A DNA stretch of 64,000 nt from Kribbella monticola (GCF_003261635.1 NZ_QFXK01000035.1:434001-498000), one strand, 5' to 3'; counted from the stretch's first letter, positions 35,417-44,294 are shown. Numbers and translations are program-made. Notes: generated by a model not told the origin, from the sequence alone.

Positions 35417-35417
35417 C
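35404..35417. promoter_or_regulatory. MarR-type operator 2 (marR side)
   Basis: Second copy of GTTGATGTGTCAAC, here extended to GGGTTGATGTGTCAACCC (35402-35419). It overlaps the -35 of the NmrA-like promoter and the probable -35 (TTGATG, 35405-35410) of marR, whose -10 TACGAT (35427-35432) ends 6 bases before the GTG start. Binding here would repress both genes. Confidence 0.75.
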
Positions 35418-35438
35418 CCCATCCGCTACGATGGGAAG

Positions 35439-35927
35439 GTGGCGGACGAACCGTGGCTCGACGACGACGAGCAGAAGGCCTGGCGCAGCTACCTGCTGAT
35501 GCGCCGGACGCTGGAGTCGCACCTGGAGCGGCACCTGCAGCGTGAGTTCGGCCTGTCCGGGTCGGACTTCGAGATCCTGGTCAACCTGTCGGAGTCCGAG
35601 ACCGGCCGGATGCGTGCCTTCGAGCTGGGCGAGGCGACCCAGTGGGAGAAGAGCCGGATGTCGCATCACCTGAGCCGGATGGAGAAGCGCGGCCTGATCC
35701 GCAAGGAGGCGTGCGACTCGCGCTATCCGGAGATCGCGCTGACCGAGGCGGGCCGGGCCGCGATCGAGGCCTGCGCTCCCGCTCATGCAGGCCGGGTCCG
35801 TGAGCTGTTCGTCGACGTTCTCGGCGCCGAGCGGCTGGAAACCCTGGGCCGTGCCGCGCAGGACGTGCTCGCCGCCATCGACGATCACAAGCGCTCCACC
35901 TGCCCGCCCGGCGTCACCGGCTGCTGA
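35439..35927 (+). CDS. MarR-family transcriptional regulator
   Basis: 162 residues from a GTG start, apparently leaderless. The central winged helix shows the family features: ESETGRMRAFELGEATQWEKSRMSHHLSRMEKRGLIRKE (~50-88) and the DSRYPEIALTEAGRAAIEAC wing. N- and C-terminal helices form the dimer interface. It is divergent from the NmrA-like gene, with two identical operators between, so it most likely represses that gene and itself and is released by a phenolic, oxidant or other small ligand. Near the C-terminus a Cys in RSTCPPGVTGC could be redox-active; this is speculative. Confidence 0.92.
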   Translation: MADEPWLDDDEQKAWRSYLLMRRTLESHLERHLQREFGLSGSDFEILVNLSESETGRMRAFELGEATQWEKSRMSHHLSRMEKRGLIRKEACDSRYPEIALTEAGRAAIEACAPAHAGRVRELFVDVLGAERLETLGRAAQDVLAAIDDHKRSTCPPGVTGC

Positions 35928-35933
35928 GCTTTG

Positions 35934-35950
35934 CTGAGAGCTCTTCTCAG
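35934..35950. terminator. Weak hairpin after marR
   Basis: CTGAGA-GCTCT-TCTCAG: 6-bp stem just after the marR stop. It may end marR transcription or act as an operator for the redox operon that follows. Confidence 0.35.
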
Positions 35951-36028
35951 GGGAGTTTCAGCAGAACTTGATCGCCGCTTGAGGTTGCCTTGGCGTGCGC
36001 CTGAGGCGTTGGCGGCGAGGCTTCAGGC

Positions 36029-36310
36029 ATGGTCACCCAAGAACCTCATTCAGAGCGGTCCCGCTGGTTGCGCCGGGCCGGTGCCGCTGCCATCGCAACC
36101 GCAGTACTCGGCGCCGGCGGTACCGGCCTCGTCGTAGCAGTCCTGTCGACGCAGCAGGCCGACGGCAGCACCGGTACTACGGCCAGCTCCGACGACTCTG
36201 ACAGCAGCAACTCCAGCTCCGACGACCAGGGCAGCAGTAGCAGTAGCGGCAGTGGTCTCGGCTCCACGCACCAGGGCTCGCCGACGCAAGGCGGGAGCAA
36301 CGGCTCATGA
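36029..36310 (+). CDS. Ser-rich membrane-anchored small protein, first gene of redox operon
   Basis: 93 residues. One membrane helix at ~18-42 (AGAAAIATAVLGAGGTGLVVAVL) after a basic N-terminus, so the ~50-residue tail is outside. The tail is almost only Ser, Gly, Asp, Thr and Gln, with a DGSTGTTAS stretch at its base. This stretch partly resembles the D-x-x-[ST]-G-A-[ST] flavinylation site modified by ApbE, but Thr replaces the usual Ala. The stop overlaps the apbE start by 4 bases (ATGA). It stands where an FMN-binding-domain protein is usually found in ApbE operons. Function unknown; a spacer or minimal flavin carrier is speculation. Confidence 0.7.
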   Translation: MVTQEPHSERSRWLRRAGAAAIATAVLGAGGTGLVVAVLSTQQADGSTGTTASSDDSDSSNSSSDDQGSSSSSGSGLGSTHQGSPTQGGSNGS

Positions 36311-37248
36311 CCACGCTCGGCGAACGTGAGACGCGCTCGATGAGTGTTTCGCGAACCTGGTCGGCCTGGAGTTGCACTGTGCGGCTGACGGTCGACGACC
36401 CCGCAGTACTGGGTGCTGCGTGTGGTGCGCTCAAGGCGTTGATGGATCGCGTCGACAAGGCAGCCAGCAGGTTCCGTCTGGATTCAGAGCTTGCCGCGGT
36501 CAACAGGCGGGCCGGTTCGATGGTGCCTGTATCGCGGCTGCTGGTCGATCTCGTGGACGTCAGCCTGGTTGCCGCGTCCATCAGCGGCGGTGCGGTCGAT
36601 CCGACGGTCGGAGCAGCAGTAGTTGCTGCGGGCTACGACCAGGACATCGTTGCCGTACGCAACCGTCTTTCGAAGACAGCGGCGAGCCCGGTGCCGGCGT
36701 CCGGGTGGCAGAACGTCCAGCTCAATCGGAAGCTGGCGATGGTCGGCGTACCGAAGGGCACTCTGCTCGACCTGGGCGCCACCGCGAAGGCCTGGACCGC
36801 CGACAGGGCTGCTCTTGTGCTCAGCAGGCGCCACGGCTGCGCAGTACTGGTGGAGATCGGTGGTGACCTTCGAGCCGCCGGTACGCCGGCCGAGCCGTGG
36901 GTGATCGGTGTTGCCGAGCGCGAGGGCGACCCGGTCGCCAAGGTGACGTTGTCCCACGGAGGCCTCACGACCTCGACCCGTACTGCGCGGAGATGGGCCA
37001 CCCACAAAGGTGAAGCGCACCATGTGATCGACCCTCGCACCGGCGCTCCGGCCGACGGACCTTGGCGTACCGCCTCGGTCTGGGCGCCGACCGCAGTACG
37101 GGCGAACACCTTCAGTACTGCGCTGGTCGCGACCGGGGAAGCGGCTCTCGGTCGGCTGACGCTCGCCGGTCACCCTGCTCGGCTGGTGGCCGACGACGGC
37201 GAGATCACGGAGCTGGCGGGCTGGCCGTCGGCGAGCAGGGCCGCCTGA
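36307..37248 (+). CDS. apbE: FAD:protein FMN transferase (ApbE)
   Basis: 313 residues. ApbE moves FMN from FAD to a Thr or Ser of partner proteins, usually outside the membrane, with Mg. Family motifs: SRFRLDSELAAVN near 60, GGAVDPTVGAAVVAAGYD near 100, DLGATAKAWTADRA near 165 (the conserved GxxAKGxxxD region), EIGGDLRAAG, THKGEAHHVIDPRTGAPA near 245 and NTFSTALVATG. No signal peptide is seen, so it may work in the cytoplasm or be exported in another way. It overlaps both neighbours by 1-4 bases. No typical FMN-binding domain partner is present in this window. Confidence 0.9.
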   Translation: MTTLGERETRSMSVSRTWSAWSCTVRLTVDDPAVLGAACGALKALMDRVDKAASRFRLDSELAAVNRRAGSMVPVSRLLVDLVDVSLVAASISGGAVDPTVGAAVVAAGYDQDIVAVRNRLSKTAASPVPASGWQNVQLNRKLAMVGVPKGTLLDLGATAKAWTADRAALVLSRRHGCAVLVEIGGDLRAAGTPAEPWVIGVAEREGDPVAKVTLSHGGLTTSTRTARRWATHKGEAHHVIDPRTGAPADGPWRTASVWAPTAVRANTFSTALVATGEAALGRLTLAGHPARLVADDGEITELAGWPSASRAA

Positions 37249-37820
37249 TGACGCTCTGGTACCTGGCTCGTGCCAGTGGCGTCATGGCGATGGTCCTCTT
37301 CACCATCGCTGCTTCGCTCGGAGCGATCGGTGCAGGCAACCGCAAGCCTGAGCAGCGGTTCTGGCTCCAGTACGTCCACCGCTCGGCTGCTGTGACCGGT
37401 CTGCTTCTACTGGCCACACACGTCACCGGTGTCATCGCCGACAGCTACGTAAACATCAGTTCCTCAGTCCTGATCTGGCCTTTCAGCAGTGGCTACCGGC
37501 CCTTCGCGGTGACGCTCGGAGTGCTGGCCATGTACGGCCTGGTGCTTGCAGCGCTGGTCGGCGCTGCCAGAGGACGACTGGCAAGCTCACAGGCATTCAC
37601 CAAGCGCTGGCGATCCATTCACATCGCCGCGTCCATCGGCTGGCTCCTGTCGGTCGGCCACGGCCTCCTGGCGGGTACCGATCGCAGTACGCCGTGGATG
37701 CTCGCCATCACCATCAGCTGCGTTGTCGCGGTAGGCGCCTCAGTCGCCGTCCGCGCCCGAACCCGCGCACTACAAGCCAGTACGCCGCTCAGTCTCGCTC
37801 GAGCAGGGAGATTCCGATGA
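37248..37820 (+). CDS. Ferric-reductase-like transmembrane haem protein
   Basis: 190 residues from the ATG at 37248, which overlaps the apbE stop (TGATG). About 5-6 membrane helices. Four His positions in two helix pairs (VHRSA and ATHVTG; SIHIAAS and VGHGLLAG) match the bis-His haem b ligands of ferric-reductase-like (MsrQ/YedZ/NOX-type) membrane domains. No FAD/NAD domain is attached, so electrons must come from partner proteins, presumably the NuoF-like and ferredoxin subunits. It would pass electrons across the membrane to an external acceptor. The ATGA overlap with the next gene shows tight coupling. Confidence 0.85.
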   Translation: MTLWYLARASGVMAMVLFTIAASLGAIGAGNRKPEQRFWLQYVHRSAAVTGLLLLATHVTGVIADSYVNISSSVLIWPFSSGYRPFAVTLGVLAMYGLVLAALVGAARGRLASSQAFTKRWRSIHIAASIGWLLSVGHGLLAGTDRSTPWMLAITISCVVAVGASVAVRARTRALQASTPLSLARAGRFR

Positions 37821-39043
37821 CACTCGTGCAGGAGAACCCACCGCTGCTGCGGTCCATCGGTCAGCCACGGCTGCTCGCGGGACTGCTGGAGGGTAGGGCG
37901 GATCTTCAACACCACCTCTGGACTCATGGCAGGCAACCACAGCTCAGCAGGGAGACCTACAGCGAGCTAGCGACCGCCGTCGGACTCAGAGGTCGAGGCG
38001 GCGCGGGTTTCCCGGTCGCGCTCAAGCTGGCCGACTTACCTGCGAAGGGGATCGAGGCCGTGGTCGTCAACGGCTCCGAGAGCGAGCCGCTGAGTCGCAA
38101 GGACCGCCTACTGCTCACGCTGGCGCCACACCTCGTACTGGATGGGGCCGCGGGGCTTGCTCAAGCACTGCACGCTCGGGAGGTGCTGGTAGCTGTCCAC
38201 GACGCTACTGCGGCTGCCTCGATCAGGGCGGCGATCGAGGAACGGCAGGACGCCGTACCGATCCAGGTGAGCGATACACCCGGCCGGTTCGTCGCGGGGG
38301 AGGCTCGTGCTGTCCTGAGCATCCTTGAGGGGGGTCCGGCCGTGCCGCCCGGGCGGCGGGTGCTGCCGACGAGGAAGGGCTACCACCAGCGCCCGACGTT
38401 CCTGTCGAACGTGGAGACCTTCGCGCAGCTCGCAGTACTGGCAAGGCTCGGCTCCCGTGAGTTCAGCAGCACCGGTGTGAGCAGTGAGCCGGGGACCCAA
38501 CTGCTGACGGTCGCCGGCGCAGTGCAGCGCCCTGGTGTCATCGAGACGCCCACCGGCGTACCGCTGGAGACCGTTCTCCAGTACGCCGGGGCGCCGGTCG
38601 CTGGGCCGGTCCTGATCGGCGGGTACCACGGGCAATGGTTGCCGAGGCCGGACGGCATCAAGCTGAGTCGTCCCGAGGTCGCCCTGGGTGCTGGGATCGT
38701 CGTAGCGCTCGGTCCGGACACCTGTCCGCTCGGCGAGGTGCATCGGGTAGCGCAGTGGCTGGCGAGTCAGTCGGCCGGTCAATGCGGGCCGTGCGTGTTC
38801 GGGACGGCAGCGCTGGTCGACGACTTCGGCCGGCTGCTGAGTGGCGACCCGGCCGGTTGGCACGACGCGCATCGCCACCTCGGCCTGGTGCCTGGGAGAG
38901 GCGCGTGCGCTCATCCCGACGGCTCGGCTCGCTTCCTCGCGTCGGCCCTCGAGGTCTTCGGTGACGACGTCCGCCAGCACCTGGCCGGCGGGTGCGGCCG
39001 CGCAGTACTGGGTGTGCTGCCTGTGCCTGGAGGTGGATGGTGA
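37817..39043 (+). CDS. NuoF-like NADH-binding flavoprotein with SLBB and 4Fe-4S motifs
   Basis: 408 residues from the ATG at 37817. Residues ~55-130 carry the NADH/FMN site: GLRGRGGAGFPVALK, VVVNGSESEPLSRKDRLLL and PHLVLDGAAGLAQAL. An SLBB-type region (~230-290, LTVAGAVQRPGVIETPTGVPL) follows, then Cys in SAGQCGPCVFG and GRGACAHPDG for an iron-sulfur cluster near 330-380. It corresponds to the NADH-oxidising subunit of complex I or Rnf-type enzymes, here without NuoE/NuoG partners. It should feed electrons from NADH into the adjacent ferredoxin and cytochrome. The NuoF-type Cys spacing is shorter than in complex I, so cluster type is uncertain. Confidence 0.87.
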   Translation: MTLVQENPPLLRSIGQPRLLAGLLEGRADLQHHLWTHGRQPQLSRETYSELATAVGLRGRGGAGFPVALKLADLPAKGIEAVVVNGSESEPLSRKDRLLLTLAPHLVLDGAAGLAQALHAREVLVAVHDATAAASIRAAIEERQDAVPIQVSDTPGRFVAGEARAVLSILEGGPAVPPGRRVLPTRKGYHQRPTFLSNVETFAQLAVLARLGSREFSSTGVSSEPGTQLLTVAGAVQRPGVIETPTGVPLETVLQYAGAPVAGPVLIGGYHGQWLPRPDGIKLSRPEVALGAGIVVALGPDTCPLGEVHRVAQWLASQSAGQCGPCVFGTAALVDDFGRLLSGDPAGWHDAHRHLGLVPGRGACAHPDGSARFLASALEVFGDDVRQHLAGGCGRAVLGVLPVPGGGW

Positions 39044-39237
39044 AGAAGCTGGAGATCGACTGGACCCGCTGTGACGGGCACGGGCTCTGCGCGACCCTGC
39101 TCGGCGACGACGTGGTGCTCGACGAGTGGGGCTTCCCGGTGCTCGATGGACGCCCGGTCACCCCTGGTGAACTGACGAACGCGCGCCGCGCAGTACTGGC
39201 CTGTCCGGCCCTTGCTCTGCGTCTCGGCGAGGTGTGA
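39037..39237 (+). CDS. Small ferredoxin
   Basis: 66 residues. Cys positions C-x5-C (WTRCDGHGLCATL) and a C-terminal ACPALAL give three ligands, as in the 3Fe-4S ferredoxins of actinobacteria that serve P450s and oxidoreductases. The start ATG (39037) precedes the stop of the NuoF-like gene, and the AGGTGG before it is a ribosome site. As last gene of the redox operon it probably shuttles electrons from the NuoF-like subunit to the haem membrane protein or to other enzymes. Confidence 0.88.
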   Translation: MVKKLEIDWTRCDGHGLCATLLGDDVVLDEWGFPVLDGRPVTPGELTNARRAVLACPALALRLGEV

Positions 39238-39375
39238 AGAGTGATCTGTCAGGCATCGGAAAGGAGCGTCCCGGGATCACACCAGTGACAGAAGTGGACT
39301 AATCTCTGAGGGGGGCGCACAAGGGCGTGCGGCCCGGCGCAAGGAAGCGTCGACGCCACGTGGAGACGGTGGGGA

Positions 39376-42300
39376 ATGCAGAGCAAGCTGGACGTCCAGA
39401 AGGCGGATGTTCTCGCCAAAGCGGTATTCGCTGGAACGCACGGCAAGGACCAGTCGGTCGATGCCGGGAAGCTGCGAAGCTTCCTCGAGCGGTACTACCG
39501 CTATGTCGCGGCCGAGGATGTCGCCGAGCGGCAGCCGACGGACTGTCTGGGCGCTGCGCGACACCATTACAAGTCCGCCTCGGTCCGGCCGCAGGGCACG
39601 GCCAAGGTGCACGTCTTCACCCCGACCGTGGAAGAGCACGGCTGGTCCGCGAACGGCCGGACGGTCGTGGAGATCGTCGTCGACGACATGCCGTTCCTGG
39701 TCGACAGCGCCTCGATGGTGATCACCGAGCACGGTCTCGAGCTGCAGTTGCTGGTGCACCCGCAGTTCGTGGTCCGGCGTGACATCGCCGGCAACCTGCA
39801 GGAGGTCCTCGCCGACGACGCCGCTGCGGACGAGCACGACCTGGTCCGAGAGAGCTGGATGCACCTGGAGGTCGAGCGGATCGCCGACCCCGCAGAGCAC
39901 CGGGAGCTGGAGAAGGCCCTGCAACTGGTCCTGAACGACGTCCGCGAGGCGGTCGAGGACTGGCCGAAGATGCACGAGAAGGCGGTCAGCATCGCCGCCG
40001 ACCTGGACCCGGCCGAGCTGCCGGTCAGTCCCGGCGAGGTCGAGGACGCCCGGGAGCTGCTGGCCTGGCTCGCCGACGAGCACTTCACCTTTCTGGGCTA
40101 CCGCGAGTACGCGTTCTCCATGCGCGGTGAGCAGGGCGTTCTGCGCGGCGTCCCGGGCACCGGCCTCGGCATCCTGCGCAAGGACCCGAACCAGGACGAG
40201 AACGCCGGCCTGCTGCCGCCCGAGGTGAGCGCCAAGGCGCGCGAGAAGAAGTTGCTGATCCTGACCAAGGCGAACTCGCGGTCCACGGTGCACCGCTCGT
40301 CGTACCTGGACTACGTCGGCATCAAGCAGTTCGACGAGAACGGCGAGCCGGTCGCGGAGCGCCGGTTCATCGGCCTGCTCTCGTCCACCGCCTACACCGA
40401 GAGCGTCATGCAGGTCCCGGTACTGCGGCGCAAGGCGATCGAGCTGTTCAAGCAGACCGGCTTCGACCCGAACAGCCACAGCGGCAAGGGCCTGCTGGAC
40501 GTGCTGGAGACGTACCCGCGCGACGAGCTGCTGCAAGCACCCGTGGAAGACCTGCTGCCGATCGTGCAGTCGGTGCTGCACCTGCAGGAGCGCCGGGCGG
40601 TCAAGCTGTTCGTCCGCCGCGACGTCTACAACCGGTACCTGTCCTGCCTGGTGTACTTGCCTCGCGACCGCTACACCACCGCGGTCCGGCTCAAGATGCA
40701 GCAGATCCTCAAGGACGCGATCGGCGCCGACTCGGTGGACTACGCCGCCTACGTGACCGAGTCTGTGCTCGCCCGGGTGCACTTCGTGGTGCGGATGAAG
40801 CAGGGCGAGACCGTAGGGGACTATGACCCGGACCTGCTCGAGCAGCGGGTCATCGAGGCGACCAGGGCCTGGCAGGACGACTTCACCGTCGCGCTGCACG
40901 CCCACGGCGGCGACGGCGCCGTCACCAGGCTGAGCAGCCAGTACGCGGGCGCCTTCCCCGAGGCGTACAAGGAAGACTTCGACGCCCGGGTCGCGGTGAA
41001 GGACGCGATGATCCTCGACGGCCTCCCGGCCGAGGACGGCCTGGCGATGTCGCTCTACAGCCCGATCGACGAGCAGTGGGAGGGCGAGCGCCGCTTCAAG
41101 GTCTACCGCACCGGTACTGCGTTGTCGCTGTCCCAGGTGCTGCCACATCTGACCCACATGGGCGTCGAGGTGATCGACGAGCGGCCGTACGAGATCCGCC
41201 GGCCCGGCGGTACGGCGTACATCTACGACTTCGGGCTGCGGGCACCCCGCAACGTCGAGGAGCGTGAGGAGAACCGTGCGCTCTTCTCGGACACCTTCCA
41301 GGCCGTCTGGTCGGGGCGGGCCGAGTCCGACAAGCTGAACGCGCTGGTACTGCGGGGGAGCCTGAGTTGGCGGCAGGTGTCGATCCTGCGCGCCTACCAG
41401 AAGTACATCCGCCAGGGCGGTACGCCGTTCAGCCAGGACTACATCGAGAACACCTTCCTCAACCACGTCGATGTGGCCGGCCTGCTGGTCCGGTTGTTCG
41501 AGACCAGCTTCGACCCGGAGCGCGGCGCGGCCGACGACCCGAACCGGCAGAGTGCGGTCGAGCAACTGGAGAAGGAGATCGTCGCTTCGCTGGACACCGT
41601 GCAGAGCCTGGACGAGGACCGGATCCTTCGGTCCTACCTGACGGTGATCAAGGCCACGCTGCGGACGAACTACTTCCAGCCGGGACCGGACGGGAAGCCG
41701 CGCGACTACATCTCGTTCAAGCTGGAGCCGAAGGCGATCCCGGAGTTGCCGCAGCCCCGCCCGGCGTACGAGATCTTCGTGTACTCGCCGCGGGTGGAAG
41801 GTGTGCACCTGCGGTTCGGCGCGGTCGCCCGGGGTGGGTTGCGCTGGTCGGACCGGCGGGAAGACTTCCGCACCGAGGTGCTCGGGCTGGTCAAGGCGCA
41901 GATGGTGAAGAACTCCGTGATCGTGCCGGTCGGGGCGAAGGGCGGCTTCTACGCCAAGCAGTTGCCCGACCCGTCGGTGGACCGCGACGCCTGGCTCGCC
42001 GAGGGCATCGCGTCGTACAAGACCTTCATTTCGGGGCTGTTGGACATCACCGACAACATCGTTGCTGGTGGCATCGTTCCGCCGTCGTCGGTGGTGCGCT
42101 ACGACGGTGACGACGCCTATCTGGTGGTCGCGGCCGACAAGGGCACGGCGACGTTCTCCGACATCGCGAACGGGGTGGCGAAGGAGTACGGGTTCTGGCT
42201 CGGCGACGCGTTCGCCTCGGGCGGCTCGGTCGGGTACGACCACAAGGCGATGGGCATTACCGCCCGTGGCGCGTGGGAGTCGGTCAAGCGGCACTTCCGC

Positions 42301-44241
42301 GAGATGGGTCACGACTGCCAGACCACCGACTTCACCGTGGTCGGGGTCGGTGACATGTCGGGTGACGTGTTCGGCAACGGGATGCTGCTGTCGGAGCACA
42401 TCCGGCTGGTCGCGGCGTTCGACCACCGGCACATCTTCCTCGACCCCACTCCGGACGCCGCGGCCTCGTTCGTCGAGCGCAAGCGGCTGTTCGAGTTGCC
42501 GCGGTCGTCGTGGGGCGACTACGATCCGGCGCTGATCTCCGCCGGTGGTGGGATCTACCCGCGGACCGACAAGGCGATCCCGATCTCGCCGGAGGTCCGC
42601 GAGGCACTCGGCCTGGAGGGCAACCCGACGAAGCTGACGCCCGCGGAGTTGATGCAGGCGATCCTGAAGGCGCCGGTCGACCTGTTCTGGAACGGCGGCA
42701 TCGGGACGTACGTGAAGGCGGCGAACGAATCGCACGCGGACGTCGGTGACAAGGCCAACGACGCGATCCGGATCAACGGCGCGGACCTGCGCGCGAAGGC
42801 GGTCGGCGAGGGCGGCAACCTCGGCTTCACCCAGCTCGGCCGGATCGAGTACGCCGCCAAGGGCGGCCGGATCAACACCGACTTCATCGACAACGTCGCC
42901 GGCGTGGACACCTCCGACCACGAGGTGAACATCAAGATCCTGCTGGACAAGGTGGTCGCCGACGGCGACCTGACCGAGAAGCAGCGCAACGATGTGATCG
43001 CGTCGATGACCGACGAGGTCGCGGCGCTGGTGCTGAAGAGCAACTACCGGCAGAACATCGGGCTCGCCAACGCGACCGCCCAGGCCGCGGCGCTGCTGCA
43101 CGTGCACGCCGACTGGGTCCGGCGGCTGGAGAAGCAAGGTCTGCTGGACCGTGAGCTGGAGTTCCTGCCGAGCGTCGCGGAGTTCAAGAAGCGCAAGGCC
43201 GAAGGGCGTGGGCTGACTCCGCCGGAGCTGTCGGTGCTGATCGCGTACACGAAGATCGTGCTGGAAGCGGAGTTGCTGAAGACGACGCTGCCGGACGACG
43301 AGTACCTGGAGTCCAAGCTCGCGTCGTACTTCCCGGTCGCGATCCAGGAGCGGTTCGCCGAACCGATGAAGTCGCACCAGTTGCGCCGCGAGATCATCAC
43401 CACCCAGGTCGTCAACGAGTTCATCAACTCCTCCGGGATCACCGCCTACCACCGGCTCTCGCTCGAGACCGGCGGCTCGATCGAGGACGTCGTTCGGGCC
43501 AACCTCGCGGCCTCGCGGATCTTCGCGCAGCCGGAGTTGCTGGCCCGCAATGCCGAGCTGGACAACGTGATCCACGCCGACACGCAGACCGCGATGCGGC
43601 TGGAGACGCGCACGCTGGTGGAGCGGGCGACGCGGTGGCTCGTGTCCAACCGGCGGCCTCCGGTGGACATCGCGGAGCTGGTGGACTTCTTCGCGCCAGG
43701 GATCGCCAAGCTCACGACCGCGCTCCCCGACGTACTACGAGGTCGCGAGCTGGCCTTGTTCGAGCACCGCCGGGAGGCGCTGATGTCGGCCGGGGTCGCC
43801 GAGGACTTCGCCACCCGGATCGCGGTACTGCCACCGGCGTACGCCGGACTCGGCATCGTGGAGACCGCCGAGTCGGACGACCTCGACCTGCTCGAGGTCG
43901 CCAAGGTCCACTTCGCGCTCGGCGAGCGGCTGCACCTCGGCCTCTTCCTCGAACGTATCGTCGGGCTGCCGCGGACCGACCGCTGGCAGACGATGGCCCG
44001 CGCGGCGCTGCGTGACGACCTGCACGCCGTCCACGCCCGGCTGACCCGGCAGGTGCTGAGCCAGACCGACGCGACGGCCGATCCGGAAGACCGGGTCGCG
44101 GCGTGGCAGGACATGAACGCGACCGCGCTCTCGCGGGCCGAGACGATGATGGGGGAGATCGTCGACACCGAGGGGCCGGAGTTGGCCCACCTGTCCGTCG
44201 GCCTGCGCCTCGTCCGAACCCTCCTCGGCAATCACGCCTGA
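39376..44241 (+). CDS. gdhB: Giant NAD-specific glutamate dehydrogenase (GDH-180 type)
   Basis: 1621 residues, the expected size for the L-180 class, which converts L-glutamate and NAD to 2-oxoglutarate, ammonia and NADH in the cytosol. The N-terminal ~650 residues include ACT-like and helical regulatory modules (VVEIVVDDMPFLVDSASMVI near 100). The catalytic core spans ~700-1250: RGGLRWSDRREDFRTEV, VPVGAKGGFYAKQLP with the active-site Lys, GARGAWESVKRHFREMG, and VGVGDMSGDVFGNGMLL of the NAD domain. The C-terminal third is helical. GGTGGGGA precedes the ATG. A 13-bp stem terminator follows. A 1432-codon antisense frame is a codon-bias shadow. Confidence 0.95.
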   Translation: MQSKLDVQKADVLAKAVFAGTHGKDQSVDAGKLRSFLERYYRYVAAEDVAERQPTDCLGAARHHYKSASVRPQGTAKVHVFTPTVEEHGWSANGRTVVEIVVDDMPFLVDSASMVITEHGLELQLLVHPQFVVRRDIAGNLQEVLADDAAADEHDLVRESWMHLEVERIADPAEHRELEKALQLVLNDVREAVEDWPKMHEKAVSIAADLDPAELPVSPGEVEDARELLAWLADEHFTFLGYREYAFSMRGEQGVLRGVPGTGLGILRKDPNQDENAGLLPPEVSAKAREKKLLILTKANSRSTVHRSSYLDYVGIKQFDENGEPVAERRFIGLLSSTAYTESVMQVPVLRRKAIELFKQTGFDPNSHSGKGLLDVLETYPRDELLQAPVEDLLPIVQSVLHLQERRAVKLFVRRDVYNRYLSCLVYLPRDRYTTAVRLKMQQILKDAIGADSVDYAAYVTESVLARVHFVVRMKQGETVGDYDPDLLEQRVIEATRAWQDDFTVALHAHGGDGAVTRLSSQYAGAFPEAYKEDFDARVAVKDAMILDGLPAEDGLAMSLYSPIDEQWEGERRFKVYRTGTALSLSQVLPHLTHMGVEVIDERPYEIRRPGGTAYIYDFGLRAPRNVEEREENRALFSDTFQAVWSGRAESDKLNALVLRGSLSWRQVSILRAYQKYIRQGGTPFSQDYIENTFLNHVDVAGLLVRLFETSFDPERGAADDPNRQSAVEQLEKEIVASLDTVQSLDEDRILRSYLTVIKATLRTNYFQPGPDGKPRDYISFKLEPKAIPELPQPRPAYEIFVYSPRVEGVHLRFGAVARGGLRWSDRREDFRTEVLGLVKAQMVKNSVIVPVGAKGGFYAKQLPDPSVDRDAWLAEGIASYKTFISGLLDITDNIVAGGIVPPSSVVRYDGDDAYLVVAADKGTATFSDIANGVAKEYGFWLGDAFASGGSVGYDHKAMGITARGAWESVKRHFREMGHDCQTTDFTVVGVGDMSGDVFGNGMLLSEHIRLVAAFDHRHIFLDPTPDAAASFVERKRLFELPRSSWGDYDPALISAGGGIYPRTDKAIPISPEVREALGLEGNPTKLTPAELMQAILKAPVDLFWNGGIGTYVKAANESHADVGDKANDAIRINGADLRAKAVGEGGNLGFTQLGRIEYAAKGGRINTDFIDNVAGVDTSDHEVNIKILLDKVVADGDLTEKQRNDVIASMTDEVAALVLKSNYRQNIGLANATAQAAALLHVHADWVRRLEKQGLLDRELEFLPSVAEFKKRKAEGRGLTPPELSVLIAYTKIVLEAELLKTTLPDDEYLESKLASYFPVAIQERFAEPMKSHQLRREIITTQVVNEFINSSGITAYHRLSLETGGSIEDVVRANLAASRIFAQPELLARNAELDNVIHADTQTAMRLETRTLVERATRWLVSNRRPPVDIAELVDFFAPGIAKLTTALPDVLRGRELALFEHRREALMSAGVAEDFATRIAVLPPAYAGLGIVETAESDDLDLLEVAKVHFALGERLHLGLFLERIVGLPRTDRWQTMARAALRDDLHAVHARLTRQVLSQTDATADPEDRVAAWQDMNATALSRAETMMGEIVDTEGPELAHLSVGLRLVRTLLGNHA

Positions 44242-44247
44242 CAGCAT

Positions 44248-44278
44248 CCGGAGTACCGGCGACCGGCCGGTACTCCGG
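44248..44278 (+). terminator. Rho-independent-like terminator of the glutamate dehydrogenase gene
   Basis: CCGGAGTACCGGC-GACCG-GCCGGTACTCCGG: perfect 13-bp stem and 5-base loop, 6 bases after the stop codon. It carries GTAC in each arm. Confidence 0.85.
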
Positions 44279-44282
44279 AGGT

Positions 44283-44288
44283 TAGGCT
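44283..44288 (+). promoter_or_regulatory. -10 box of a probable leaderless transcript (IMP-cyclohydrolase-like gene)
   Basis: TAGGCT ends 6 bases before the GTG start. It lies immediately after the preceding terminator, so the gene is transcribed separately; the -35 region would lie within the terminator stem. Confidence 0.4.
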
Positions 44289-44294
44289 TCGGCG

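Noticed and set aside
39277..43575. 1432-codon open frame antisense to glutamate dehydrogenase
   Set aside because: High-GC codon bias keeps the opposite strand open; its composition is repetitive Val/Leu/Asp/Gln/Arg with no domain, and the sense gene matches a known family along its whole length.
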